This document shows, piece by piece, positions 8,350 to 17,814 of a stretch of DNA of 64,000 nucleotides (within the stretch, counting starts at the first letter, position 1; the number at the start of each line of letters is the position of its first letter). A model generated the notes under the pieces. That model made no database searches, was not told the DNA's origin, and saw only the letters and a program-made list of their open reading frames with translations. The stretch lies in contig CACYKX010000001.1 of assembly GCA_902775075.1 (NCBI GenBank), positions 6,189 to 70,188 on the forward strand. The letters are read 5' to 3'. Made by a program: the position numbers and the translations under genes. The stretch comes from an uncultured Prevotellaceae bacterium (GTDB taxonomy: Bacteria > Bacteroidota > Bacteroidia > Bacteroidales > Bacteroidaceae).

Positions 8350-11300
8350 ATGAAAAGTATTAAACATCAATTAATAAAAATAGCGCGGCGTTTCATGATT
8401 CTCAGTCTTATGATAACTGTAGCACAACAAGCGTCAGCATATACCTTTGTGACCTCTCTCGACGATGTTGAAACAGGTTATTATCGTGTTTATTCTCAAG
8501 CCTACGATATAACGATGGCTATGAGTGAGGCTACAATGTCGCATAATGTATTCTGCGATACACCTGATGCGAACAAATTTATTCAAGTGTGGAAGATTAC
8601 AGTCAGTAACCCTACTGCCACAACCAAGGATATTACATTGGAAAATGTAGTTACAGGGTTGAAAATAAATCGTTCGTCAGGTAATTTCCATACCCACCAA
8701 AATGCCATGCTCTTTTTACTCGAGTTTACGGGATCTGGCTTTACAATAGCTGTGAAAAACGATCCCAGTAATGGGTTGCATCACCAACAAGCTGGGCATG
8801 ATGTAGTAAGTTATGGGAAAGGAGCCGCAGCTTCAAAATGGCAACTAGAAAAAGTAACCATCGATGACGAAGAACTCGCAGCCCAACGTACAAAATATGA
8901 AGATTTCAGTGATATTGTAAATCGAAAAGCCACTATAACAACTGCATTGAAAAAGTATTTTACCGATGGAAGTTGTTCGGAACTTCAAGATACATATAAA
9001 AGTTATACAGATGATCAACTGCAAAATGCCATGACAGATGATAATATTCCCCAGATTTGTATCGACATGGCAAAAAAAGTAAAGAATAATAGTTGGGCAG
9101 TTTATCAGGATGGTTGGAGTATCAACGAGAAGAGTTTCCGTGTTGCCAGTTACAAACCAATGAGTAAGGGCAGCCTTTGGCGGAGTTTGACGGATGTAGG
9201 TTATGCGCTGTCACCTAATTCCGATCCTACAGGTATTGCAGTACAAGCTAATGATATTCTTTCTCTTTATGTGGGGGGCGATATTCCGTCAACGGCAACT
9301 TTGACTTTACGTGATGTGGAACATTACAGTGCTTCCGGCGATGGATATACGCTTGTTAAAGGATTAAATATTATAGAAGTTCAAAAGGCAGGACTTCTTT
9401 TCATAGACTATGAGGTTGATAATACCACAGGAGGAAAGGCTCCTTTTACATCGCTTAGCAGTTATTCAAACCTAAATATTCATATTGAGGGAGGCTCTGT
9501 GAATGGATGTTTTGATATCACTCGCGGGCATACCGATGCCGATTGGGTTATCATGAAGGATGTTCTTTTCAAGGAGTATGACTATCTACAACTTCGTGGC
9601 ACAAAGCTGTTGTTTAATATGAATAAAGATCTAGTCATAGCAGCTTGTCCGGAGAAGATGAAAGAAGTACTTGAAATATGGGATGATATTGTTAGTATAG
9701 AGCATAGTGTGATGGGGCTGGACGAATTTGACGGGTTCTTTAATACATCACTTATGGCGGTCTCAATGACAGGAGGTTACATGTATGCGTCTACGTATGG
9801 TACCTATTATAATGAAAGTACTCTGTCAACAGTGATGAACTACGACAAATTATTTTCTGGTAGTGCTCTTTGGGGACCTGCTCATGAGAATGGACATATC
9901 CATCAGAAAACCTTTAATATGATAGGGCAATCTGAAGTGTCAAACAACCTGTTCTCTAATGTGGTGATTTATCATAATGGTCATCATACGAGTAGAGAGG
10001 AGTATATTTCTACTACTTTCCAAAATATGGCAGATGGGAAGTATTGGCTTTATCGAGGCATTTGGGAACGTACCCATCTTTATTTCCAACTCTATCAGTT
10101 CTTCCATATACAAGGCTATAAATCAGATTTTTATCCGAAATTCTTCCAAGCTTTGCGTGAAGACCCAATGCGATCAGTTCAAAAAATGTTTATTGATGCT
10201 ACAGATGATTATTTGAAATTTTATAAGAAAGCCTGTGAGGTGAGTGGTTATGACCTTACAGAATTATTCCAAGCATACGGTTTCTTTATCATTCCGGCAG
10301 AAGGAAGTGAGCGCTATGAAAGCTTCACGTTGAATGGCGTTACCCAAACAGCCTTCCATGTTACCGACTACGGAGAGTATTATATTCGGATCACTCAGGA
10401 TATGATAAATGATGCTATTGCATATGTTAAGTCGAAAAATTTGAAAAAGTGCAATATCGTATTCATAGAAGACCGAGTGTCTGCACCTGATGCGACATAT
10501 TCGGGTGCTACTTCCGGAGAAAAGAAAACAGGATTGGAGTATGCAATTGGTAAAGGTGACGTTGGACAATATACTGACTTTCTTAGTGACGTGGGAGCAC
10601 AAGGCTATGCAGCGTCTTATACAGAAAATGCCAATGGAGGACTCGATGTGTTCGTCAATACACAGAATGCATCAGGAGCCGTCGGCTTTAAGGTATATGA
10701 TGCCAATGAAAATCTGGTCTATCTCTCTAATACCTATTCTTTTACGATTCCAACTGCTGTCTACGATAAGATCAAAGGTACAGATTTCAAGATCGAGGCA
10801 GCTGGTGCAGACGGAAACGATCAACAGATGGAAGCTGCCAGTCACTTTATAGAATGGGTGGTAATGGATAAGTCTACTGGTCATGTCATCAAGAGATATG
10901 CTCAAACGGTATTTGTGAACCAGGCCATTGAAGATTATCCGAGTGAAATCAAAAAGGATTTTGTAGTCTTGCCAACATTTGAGAGTTTTACCTATACAGA
11001 ACCAGTGGTCAAAAATATTGAGGCAGACATTGTTACACCATTCCAAACTTCCGATGAAAATACTGGTCGGTACTATTATATTAAGGTGCGCAATGGCTAT
11101 CTTGCACAGACTGTAAGTAACGGCGTCTCTGTGCCGACACTTACCACCACAAAGATAGAAGACGACAAATATCGCTGGTCATTCTATGGTAATCCATATG
11201 ACGGTTATCGCATTCGTAATCTTGCTACAGGACAATGGTTATATGCGGGCAATAGCTTTGGCAATGGAGTAGTACCACAGTTGGATTCCCAGATGCCAAC

Positions 11301-12051
11301 AAATTGGACGATCAATTACTATTACGATGCTCTTTCTGATAGAACACAATTTCAATTAGCAGTGCCTGGAAGAAATACTTATCTCAACGACTATGGAGGA
11401 AAGGGTACGAAAGTAGCCTATTATGGTAATGCTTCGTCGATTACCGTAGAGACTTCTTTTGTTCTGGAGATGCCGGTCGTAAATATCAATGTAGATAGTC
11501 ATCTTGCATCCTTCAGTTATCCGCGGTCATTTACGGTTCCTGATGATGTTAACATTTTTATTGCTACCCAGGCAGACGATAATAGTGTGCAGTTGTTGTT
11601 TCTCGACACGAAAGTAGTTCCTGCGGAAACAGGTGTACTTCTCTATAGTGCGGATGCTGGTGAGAAGATCCTTACTCTAGGTGCATTTGTCGATAGTGAA
11701 GTGTCGGATATATATAACGAGAATATATTTAAAGGAACTTCTGATGTTCCATATACTGTGACGGCTGCTCAAAATATCTATGCACTCTATTCTGGTAAAC
11801 AAGCCTTTGCTAAAGTAAAAACAGGAGTGACGATACCAAAACAGAAGGCTTATCTTGAGGTTACCTCAGAACAGGCTGCTAAGATGTTGAATCTCAACTT
11901 TGGCGGTACGTCTACGGGTATAATCAAAATAAATACCGACGATAAGTATGGAACGCTCAATAGTCCTCTTTATAATGTAAATGGTCAGCGCGTATCCCGC
12001 TATTATAAGGGCGTGGTGATAAAGAAAGGCAAAAAAATAATACAGCGATGA
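8350..12051 (+). CDS. Secreted M60-family (enhancin/mucinase-like) zinc metallopeptidase
   Basis: A 1233-residue secreted protein. It begins with a signal peptide ending near AQQASA (residue 30). A beta-trefoil-like module appears to follow (about 30-175), then a peptidase region with the gluzincin motif HENGH at residues 512-516 and the likely third zinc ligand E529 (12 residues later), which fits the M60 pattern HExxH-x(8,28)-E. A second trefoil-like module sits around 900-1060. The C-terminus (PLYNVNGQRV...YKGVVIKKGKKI) resembles tails common on secreted Prevotella proteins, possibly a sorting or anchoring signal. M60 enzymes cleave mucin-type glycoproteins outside the cell, so a role in host-mucin breakdown is inferred. 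The next small gene overlaps its stop codon. Confidence 0.85.
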   Translation: MKSIKHQLIKIARRFMILSLMITVAQQASAYTFVTSLDDVETGYYRVYSQAYDITMAMSEATMSHNVFCDTPDANKFIQVWKITVSNPTATTKDITLENVVTGLKINRSSGNFHTHQNAMLFLLEFTGSGFTIAVKNDPSNGLHHQQAGHDVVSYGKGAAASKWQLEKVTIDDEELAAQRTKYEDFSDIVNRKATITTALKKYFTDGSCSELQDTYKSYTDDQLQNAMTDDNIPQICIDMAKKVKNNSWAVYQDGWSINEKSFRVASYKPMSKGSLWRSLTDVGYALSPNSDPTGIAVQANDILSLYVGGDIPSTATLTLRDVEHYSASGDGYTLVKGLNIIEVQKAGLLFIDYEVDNTTGGKAPFTSLSSYSNLNIHIEGGSVNGCFDITRGHTDADWVIMKDVLFKEYDYLQLRGTKLLFNMNKDLVIAACPEKMKEVLEIWDDIVSIEHSVMGLDEFDGFFNTSLMAVSMTGGYMYASTYGTYYNESTLSTVMNYDKLFSGSALWGPAHENGHIHQKTFNMIGQSEVSNNLFSNVVIYHNGHHTSREEYISTTFQNMADGKYWLYRGIWERTHLYFQLYQFFHIQGYKSDFYPKFFQALREDPMRSVQKMFIDATDDYLKFYKKACEVSGYDLTELFQAYGFFIIPAEGSERYESFTLNGVTQTAFHVTDYGEYYIRITQDMINDAIAYVKSKNLKKCNIVFIEDRVSAPDATYSGATSGEKKTGLEYAIGKGDVGQYTDFLSDVGAQGYAASYTENANGGLDVFVNTQNASGAVGFKVYDANENLVYLSNTYSFTIPTAVYDKIKGTDFKIEAAGADGNDQQMEAASHFIEWVVMDKSTGHVIKRYAQTVFVNQAIEDYPSEIKKDFVVLPTFESFTYTEPVVKNIEADIVTPFQTSDENTGRYYYIKVRNGYLAQTVSNGVSVPTLTTTKIEDDKYRWSFYGNPYDGYRIRNLATGQWLYAGNSFGNGVVPQLDSQMPTNWTINYYYDALSDRTQFQLAVPGRNTYLNDYGGKGTKVAYYGNASSITVETSFVLEMPVVNINVDSHLASFSYPRSFTVPDDVNIFIATQADDNSVQLLFLDTKVVPAETGVLLYSADAGEKILTLGAFVDSEVSDIYNENIFKGTSDVPYTVTAAQNIYALYSGKQAFAKVKTGVTIPKQKAYLEVTSEQAAKMLNLNFGGTSTGIIKINTDDKYGTLNSPLYNVNGQRVSRYYKGVVIKKGKKIIQR

Positions 12052-12203
12052 AACGGAAGTATATTATACCAATTATTCGCGTACACCATATAGAGACGTC
12101 AACGAATATTCTGGCAGGATCTCTTTTCGATGGAAATAAGGAAACTCCACAGGATATAGAGAACCTACAAGATGAGATAGAAGACGAAACACAGGTGGGG
12201 TAA
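12048..12203 (+). CDS. Small acidic-tailed peptide coupled to the M60 peptidase
   Basis: A 51-residue frame whose ATG overlaps the stop of the M60 gene (ATGA), the usual sign of translational coupling. It starts MKRKYIIPIIRVHHIET, has a short neutral centre (STNILAGSLF) and a strongly acidic end rich in D and E. No signal peptide or membrane helix is evident. The form (basic K/Y/P/I start, L-A-G-S centre, acidic tail) resembles numerous unnamed short proteins of Prevotella and Bacteroides, but I cannot name a function. It stops 8 bp before the convergent AlkD gene ends. Confidence 0.7.
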   Translation: MKRKYIIPIIRVHHIETSTNILAGSLFDGNKETPQDIENLQDEIEDETQVG

Positions 12204-12211
12204 AGGATATT

Positions 12212-12967
12212 CTAATCCTTTTTCATCCAGTATCGTCGTTCGTCTTCGTCCATCTTTTCTATGGCATAACGTAAAGTTGTTCGTGACATTTTGTGTATAT
12301 GTTGTTGTAGAAAGTCACGCAATAGGTTGAGACTGACACGCTTACCCATCTCGCGGAGCATCCAGCCCACAGCCTTTTGCATCAGATCGTGAGTGTTGTG
12401 GAGATGGATTTCCGCATAGCGCAAACACCATGAAGGATCGCCTTGTTGCGATGTCTTCCATGAGCACACCATACTAATGCGCTGGCGCCATAGATTATCA
12501 CTAAAGGCTAAGTGGTCGACAATCTGAATTTTATCGCCTAGATGGGTTGGTAACAGGAGCCAATTGCCGAGGATCTTTGGTGCAGAGAGGTCTACTAGAT
12601 CCCAATTGTTAGCTTGTTCCGCATAGCGTAGATATAGTTGTAATAGGTTATCTCGCTGACGAATAGCATCTTCGTTGGATGCTAATCGTGCCGTAGATAG
12701 ATGCTCAAAATGCCATACAAGGATGAGAAAGCCACACAGTCGGACCTCATGCCATTGGGAAAGTAATAGTTCGGTCACTTCAGAGATAGGGAAGTCTCGC
12801 GCTACACTTTTTACAATGTTACGAGTCTGAGGAACCTTGATACCAAGAAATTCGTCACCCTCACCATATTGGCCAGGGGCGGTCTTGAAGAATCTCATGA
12901 GCACATCACGCTGTTTGTCGTCGCGCATATGCTCCATATATCGTATAATGTCTTGAGCTGTTTTCAT
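12212..12967 (-). CDS. DNA alkylation repair protein (AlkD-like HEAT-repeat glycosylase)
   Basis: A 251-residue all-helical protein of the AlkD family, which excises N3- and N7-alkylated purines from DNA. The pattern EFLGIKVPQTRNIVK near residue 40, WHEVRLCGFLIL near 90, the NNWDLVDLSAPKILG block and the later LRYAIEKM block match the family. Length is slightly above the usual ~235. A leftward TATCTTTG -7 element is at 12976-12983. It is transcribed against the M60 gene pair and divergently from truA. Confidence 0.88.
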   Translation of the reverse strand: MKTAQDIIRYMEHMRDDKQRDVLMRFFKTAPGQYGEGDEFLGIKVPQTRNIVKSVARDFPISEVTELLLSQWHEVRLCGFLILVWHFEHLSTARLASNEDAIRQRDNLLQLYLRYAEQANNWDLVDLSAPKILGNWLLLPTHLGDKIQIVDHLAFSDNLWRQRISMVCSWKTSQQGDPSWCLRYAEIHLHNTHDLMQKAVGWMLREMGKRVSLNLLRDFLQQHIHKMSRTTLRYAIEKMDEDERRYWMKKD

Positions 12968-13067
12968 TTCAATTGCAAAGATACAAAAATCTTGTAATCA
13001 GTCAAGAAATAGTATTTTTTTTGTAACTTTGCAACCAAATCATTTTGTGACATATAAAGATATTGTT

Positions 13068-13826
13068 ATGCAGCGATACTTCATCACCTTTGCCTATGAT
13101 GGCACACTTTATCATGGTTGGCAACGACAGCCTAATGGCATTTCTGTACAAGAGGTGTTAGAGAAAACTCTGTCGACAATCTTGAGGAGGAATATCGAGG
13201 TCGTTGGGGCTGGCCGAACCGATGCTGGAGTACATGCGTATAAGATGGTGGCTCATTTTGATTGGGACGATGTTCAAGGAAATGGGGAGAGTCCTGCTAT
13301 GTTGGATACCCCGCAATTGGTGTATCGCATGAATCGTATGCTTCCCAAGGATGTGTCGGTGAGTCGTATAGAACCTGTGGATGAGAAAATGCACGCTCGA
13401 TTCTCGGCCAAATGGCGTACTTATCATTATTATGTGCATACAAGAAAAGACCCATTCCTCCGTCATTATTCACTGGAGACTCATTATGATCTCGATTTTG
13501 AATTGATGAATCGAGCTGGTGAAATGATGAAGAGTCATAAAGATTTTGCTGCTTTCTGTAAGGCAGGAGCAGATAATAAAACAACGCTTTGTGACTTGAA
13601 AGAATGTCGATGGGAAAAAACGGGTGATGCACAATATATGCTGGTAATAACGGCAAATCGTTTTTTGAGAAATATGGTAAGAGCTGTTGTCGGTACGATG
13701 TTTTTGATAGGTAGACACAAGATGACACTAGAAGAATTTGAAAAGGTGCTATGCGAGGGTACGCGTAGTGATGCCGGAGAAAGTATGCCGGGCAATGCAC
13801 TTTTTCTTTGGGATATTATTTATTAA
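13068..13826 (+). CDS. truA: tRNA pseudouridine(38-40) synthase
   Basis: A 252-residue TruA enzyme that makes pseudouridine at positions 38-40 of the tRNA anticodon arm. The catalytic Asp is in GAGRTDAGVHA, and the start MQRYFITFAYDGTLYHGWQRQPNG is the family N-terminus. A TTG codon at 13029 would add 13 residues, but it lies inside the promoter -7 element TAACTTTG (13024-13031), so the ATG at 13068 is the start. The EamA transporter follows after two bases. Confidence 0.96.
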   Translation: MQRYFITFAYDGTLYHGWQRQPNGISVQEVLEKTLSTILRRNIEVVGAGRTDAGVHAYKMVAHFDWDDVQGNGESPAMLDTPQLVYRMNRMLPKDVSVSRIEPVDEKMHARFSAKWRTYHYYVHTRKDPFLRHYSLETHYDLDFELMNRAGEMMKSHKDFAAFCKAGADNKTTLCDLKECRWEKTGDAQYMLVITANRFLRNMVRAVVGTMFLIGRHKMTLEEFEKVLCEGTRSDAGESMPGNALFLWDIIY

Positions 13827-13828
13827 GT

Positions 13829-14773
13829 ATGTGGTTAATATTAGCTTTTGTCTCAGCGACGTTGCTGGGATTCTATGATGCCTTTAAGAAAAAGGCTTTG
13901 CAAGGAAATGCGGTGATAACGGTGCTCTTCCTGAACACACTCTTCTCTACATTGATTTTTATGCCTCTCATAGGTCTTTCGTATTTCACTCATGTGTTAG
14001 ACGGAAGTGTCTTTCTTGTAGGTAATAACGGTTGGTCCACTCATCAATATATTATTCTGAAGAGTTTGATAGTACTCTCAAGTTGGGTATTCGGCTATTT
14101 TGCGATGAAGCATCTTCCACTTACTATTGTGGGACCGATCAATGCCACGCGACCTGTGATGACGCTTGTGGGAGCTATGCTGGTATTTGGTGAGCGACTT
14201 AATATATATCAGTGGATTGGTGTTTTGCTGGCTATTATTTCCTTTGCCATGCTGAGTCGTAGTGGACGGAAAGAAGGTATTGATTTTAAGCATAATCGAT
14301 GGATTTTCTTTTTGGTGATGGCTGCCGTGTTGGGTGCCGTGAGTGGATTGTATGATAAGTTCCTGATGGCTCCGGTAGAAAATGGTGGTGTGGGACTCGA
14401 TCGTATGGAAGTACAAAGTTGGTATAATTTCTACCAGATGTTGATGATGGGCACCGTATTGATTATTGCGTGGAAGAAACCTTTCGCAAAATTCCGTGGT
14501 GGTAAACCATTGTTTCCGCAGAGTGCTTTTCATTGGGATTGGGCCATTATTTTTATCTCTGTGTTCTTGAGCGCAGCTGATTTCGTGTATTTTTATGCAT
14601 TGAGTTTGCCTGGCGCGATGATTTCTATTGTGAGCATGATTCGTCGCGGATCAGTTATTGTAAGCTTCCTATTTGGCGCGGCCATCTTCCATGAAAAGAA
14701 CTTGAAGACAAAAGTGGTAGATCTTGCTCTTGTTTTATTAGGAATGGTATTTTTATACATTGGTTCGCATTAA
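13829..14773 (+). CDS. EamA/DMT-family transporter
   Basis: A 314-residue inner-membrane protein with about ten hydrophobic helices in two homologous halves, as in EamA (drug/metabolite) exporters. The first EamA repeat ends in GAMLVFGERLNIYQWIGVLLAIISFAML and the second in IFHEKNLKTKVVDLALVLLGMVFLY. The substrate cannot be told. The ATG at 13829 sits two bases after the truA stop, so the two are co-transcribed; an alternative TTG inside truA at 13808 would add seven residues and is not favoured. Confidence 0.85.
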   Translation: MWLILAFVSATLLGFYDAFKKKALQGNAVITVLFLNTLFSTLIFMPLIGLSYFTHVLDGSVFLVGNNGWSTHQYIILKSLIVLSSWVFGYFAMKHLPLTIVGPINATRPVMTLVGAMLVFGERLNIYQWIGVLLAIISFAMLSRSGRKEGIDFKHNRWIFFLVMAAVLGAVSGLYDKFLMAPVENGGVGLDRMEVQSWYNFYQMLMMGTVLIIAWKKPFAKFRGGKPLFPQSAFHWDWAIIFISVFLSAADFVYFYALSLPGAMISIVSMIRRGSVIVSFLFGAAIFHEKNLKTKVVDLALVLLGMVFLYIGSH

Positions 14774-14797
14774 TGTGTAACAAAATTGATATTTTCT

Positions 14798-14828
14798 TTT
14801 GCAAATTGATAATAATATTGTAAATTTG
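14798..14828 (+). promoter_or_regulatory. Bacteroidetes-type promoter for dapA
   Basis: TTTG at 14798-14801, a 19-bp spacer and TAAATTTG at 14821-14828. The ATG of dapA follows 32 bp after the -7 element. Confidence 0.82.
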
Positions 14829-14860
14829 CGACCGAATGTGAAATAATAAGCTACAACGCT

Positions 14861-15745
14861 ATGCAGAATATTTTTAAAGGCCTGGGTATTGCCTTAATTA
14901 CTCCTTTTACAGAAAACGGCGAAGTTGACTATCAGTCGCTAAAAAAACTTGTAGAGTACCAAATAGAGAATGGTGCTGACTTCCTATGTATTCTTGCTAC
15001 AACGGGTGAGGCTCCTTGTCTGACTCGTGAGGAAAAGGATAAAATTACAACACTCGTAAAAGATGTTAATAGGGGTCGTGTGAAGATTCTGAAGTATTGT
15101 GGCGGCAACAACACTCGTGCGGTAGTAGAAGAGATTCAAACTACTGATTGGACTGGAATTGATGGTATCCTAAGTATTTGTCCTTACTATAACAAACCAT
15201 CGCAAGAGGGCTTGTATCAGCATTTTAAGGCAATATCAGAAGTTAGTCCTTTACCTATAGTTTTGTATAATGTACCAGGGCGTACAGGTATCAATATGAA
15301 GGCAGAGACAACTTGTCGATTGGCTCGTGATTTCAAGAATATTGTAGCTGTGAAAGAGGCTTCTGGTTCACTTGAGCAGGTTGATGAGATCATTAAAAAT
15401 AAACCGGATAACTTCGATGTTATCAGTGGTGATGATGCTCTGACATTCTCGATGGTGGCAAGCGGCGCAGCTGGTGTTATCTCTGTAATCGGTAATGCTC
15501 TGCCAAAGGAATTCAGTCGTATGATTCGTTTGGAATTCAATGGCGAATATGAACCTGCACGTAAGATCCATCATATGTTTACAGAATTGTACAGTCTACT
15601 TTTTGTGGATGGAAACCCTGCCGGATGTAAGGCTTTGCTCAATGATATGGGCTTCATCAATAATGTGTTAAGACTTCCTCTTGTACCAACTACAATTAAA
15701 ACTAAGGAGCGCATGGGAGAAATCCTAAAGGATTTGAGAATCTAA
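14861..15745 (+). CDS. dapA: 4-hydroxy-tetrahydrodipicolinate synthase
   Basis: A 294-residue class I aldolase-fold enzyme that condenses pyruvate with aspartate semialdehyde in lysine and meso-diaminopimelate synthesis. The Schiff-base lysine is K165 in VAVKEASG, the catalytic Tyr is Y136 in LYNVPGRTG, and R141 binds the substrate carboxylate. The TTGE motif is at residues 47-50. It has its own promoter and is followed after six bases by an AraC-type regulator. Confidence 0.96.
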   Translation: MQNIFKGLGIALITPFTENGEVDYQSLKKLVEYQIENGADFLCILATTGEAPCLTREEKDKITTLVKDVNRGRVKILKYCGGNNTRAVVEEIQTTDWTGIDGILSICPYYNKPSQEGLYQHFKAISEVSPLPIVLYNVPGRTGINMKAETTCRLARDFKNIVAVKEASGSLEQVDEIIKNKPDNFDVISGDDALTFSMVASGAAGVISVIGNALPKEFSRMIRLEFNGEYEPARKIHHMFTELYSLLFVDGNPAGCKALLNDMGFINNVLRLPLVPTTIKTKERMGEILKDLRI

Positions 15746-15751
15746 TCAGAT

Positions 15752-16639
15752 ATGGCTGAGGATAGAAAAGTAATACACGAAATCACGCCGTTGATGGGCA
15801 AGGATGTACTTTATATTGCCGATCGACATAAGAAGGAGTTTACCTATCCTATACATAACCATGAGGTGTATGAACTTAATTTTGTGGAGAATGCTCCTGG
15901 TGTGCGCCGTATTGTAGGTGATTCTCAAGAGGTGATAGGTGAATTTGATCTTGTGTTGATTACATCACCTGATTTGGAGCATGTGTGGGAGCAATACCAA
16001 TGTACCAGCGAAGATATTCGTGAAATTACTATTCAGTTTGATTTCTCGTTGGGTGATGAAACTCTGTTTGGAAGAAATCCGTATGCCTCGATAACGCGCA
16101 TGATGAAGAGGGCGCGCAAGGGATTGAAATTCCCGATGAAAGCTATTATGAAGGTGTATGAGAAACTCGATACACTGAGTAATGTGAAAGATGGATTCTA
16201 CGCTGTACAACAGTTTATGTCGATCCTTTATGAGTTGTCGCGTACAGAGGGTGCTCAGACTCTTGCTACAAGTAGTTATGCTAAAGTAATGGTGGAGGAT
16301 GATTCGCGTAGAGTGCTGAAAGTGAAGAACTTTATAGCACAAAATTATATGGAAGATTTAAGGCTTCCAGACTTGGCGTCAATGGCGGGAATGAGTCCTT
16401 CAGCTTTTAGTAGATTCTTTAAACTGCATACGGGTAGAAATTTAAGTGAATATATTATTGATATTCGTTTGGGTTATGCTTCGCGTATGCTTGTTGATAC
16501 GGCAAAAAGTATCTCGGAAATCAGTTCTTGTTGTGGTTTTAATAACCTGAGCAACTTTAACCGTATCTTTAAGAAAAAGAAAAATTGCTCGCCTAGTGAG
16601 TTCCGGGAGAATTATCACAAGACGAGAATTATCGTATAA
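15752..16639 (+). CDS. AraC-family transcriptional regulator
   Basis: A 295-residue regulator with an N-terminal cupin-like sensing domain (HNHEVYELNFVE, about residues 30-100) and a C-terminal double helix-turn-helix (from about residue 185), including LPDLASMAGMSPSAFSRFFK and the closing block FNNLSNFNRIFKKKKNCSP. It starts six bases after dapA and is probably co-transcribed, yet nothing ties it functionally to lysine synthesis. The target is unknown. It ends six bases from the convergent asparaginase gene. Confidence 0.92.
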   Translation: MAEDRKVIHEITPLMGKDVLYIADRHKKEFTYPIHNHEVYELNFVENAPGVRRIVGDSQEVIGEFDLVLITSPDLEHVWEQYQCTSEDIREITIQFDFSLGDETLFGRNPYASITRMMKRARKGLKFPMKAIMKVYEKLDTLSNVKDGFYAVQQFMSILYELSRTEGAQTLATSSYAKVMVEDDSRRVLKVKNFIAQNYMEDLRLPDLASMAGMSPSAFSRFFKLHTGRNLSEYIIDIRLGYASRMLVDTAKSISEISSCCGFNNLSNFNRIFKKKKNCSPSEFRENYHKTRIIV

Positions 16640-16645
16640 CCATTT

Positions 16646-17680
16646 TTAAAGTGTTATTTCGCCTACTAGCGATTTCGACATCATTGTACGAATGATGTGG
16701 GAATCGCTATATTTGCCTTGTAGGTACATTAGTTTGGTGACGGCAGCCTCTACGGTACTGTCGTATCCACTAATGACGCCAGCACTCTGTAAATGATAAC
16801 CGGTGTCGTAACGGGTCATAACGACCTTGCCACTGATACATTGTGAAATGTTGACGATCGTGACACCACGGTCAACAGCACTGCGAAGACATTTGAGCAT
16901 CCAAGGTTTCTGAGGCGCGTTGCCACTACCGAAACTTCGCATGACGATACCTCGAAGTTCTGGTACCTCAACAATGTTATGTACAATATGCTCACTGATA
17001 CCAGGAAACAGAGAAAAAACGATGACGTTATTGTCCATTGCATAATGAGGCTCAAGGAATCGACTGTAATCGGGCTTCAAAATGTGGTGATCGTGGAAAT
17101 TGAAGTTTACACCGGCATCGCAAAGATGAGCATAGTTGAAAGAATCGAAGGCATTGAATCCATCTGCTGCAATTTTTGTGGAGCGATTACCGCGTAATAG
17201 ATGACCATTAAAGTAAATGCATACTTCAGGAATACGAGGGTAACCTTCTGAGTTGTAGCAAGATGCCAACTCTATACTAGTAAGTACATTCTCCTTTCCG
17301 TCTGTGCGAAGCTGTCCCATAGGAAGTTGAGAACCTGTAAGAATAACTGGTTTTGTGAGGTTGCCGAGCATGAAGCTAAGTGCAGAAGCGGTATATGCCA
17401 TCGTATCTGTACCGTGGAGAATGACAAAACCATCATATTCGTCGTATCGTTCAGCCACAATGCGTACTAATTGAGCCCACATTCTTGGCGACATGTCACT
17501 GGAATCGATGGGTGGAGTGAATTGGTACACATCAATATTTGTGTCAACATACTTCATTTCAGGCATTGATTCGCTAAGATGATTGAAATCGAGCGGTTCA
17601 AGTGCTCCTGTGAGTGGATTCCGCCCCATGCCAATTGTACCCCCCGTGTAGATTAACAGTACCTTATTGGTTCTTTTCAT
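16646..17680 (-). CDS. ansA: L-asparaginase, type I (AnsA-like)
   Basis: A 344-residue asparaginase hydrolysing asparagine to aspartate and ammonia. The first active-site motif YTGGTIGM gives the nucleophile Thr12, and the second, HGTDTMAYTASAL, carries the Thr-Asp pair. There is no signal peptide, so it is the cytoplasmic type I. A TATATTTG -7 element for the leftward strand lies at 17708-17715. Confidence 0.95.
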   Translation of the reverse strand: MKRTNKVLLIYTGGTIGMGRNPLTGALEPLDFNHLSESMPEMKYVDTNIDVYQFTPPIDSSDMSPRMWAQLVRIVAERYDEYDGFVILHGTDTMAYTASALSFMLGNLTKPVILTGSQLPMGQLRTDGKENVLTSIELASCYNSEGYPRIPEVCIYFNGHLLRGNRSTKIAADGFNAFDSFNYAHLCDAGVNFNFHDHHILKPDYSRFLEPHYAMDNNVIVFSLFPGISEHIVHNIVEVPELRGIVMRSFGSGNAPQKPWMLKCLRSAVDRGVTIVNISQCISGKVVMTRYDTGYHLQSAGVISGYDSTVEAAVTKLMYLQGKYSDSHIIRTMMSKSLVGEITL

Positions 17681-17707
17681 TTCCTAATCCTTTCGTAAAT
17701 TATAGTG

Positions 17708-17756
17708 CAAATATAGTTTAAAAACTTCGCATTTCCAAATAATTGGTGTATATTTG
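17708..17756. promoter_or_regulatory. Divergent -7 elements for ansA and uxaC
   Basis: The leftward element reads TATATTTG (17708-17715 on the minus strand) and the rightward one TATATTTG at 17749-17756. The two promoters face away from each other within 50 bp, so their -33 regions overlap. Confidence 0.65.
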
Positions 17757-17814
17757 CACTTAGTAATCTACTGAGTTACAAAATCAAAACATAAAAAACA
17801 TAAAATATAATACA

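Noticed and set aside
13029..13067. TTG-initiated extension of truA
   Set aside because: The codon lies in the TAACTTTG promoter element; the same reasoning removes extended starts of dinB (29563) and aspS (49236).
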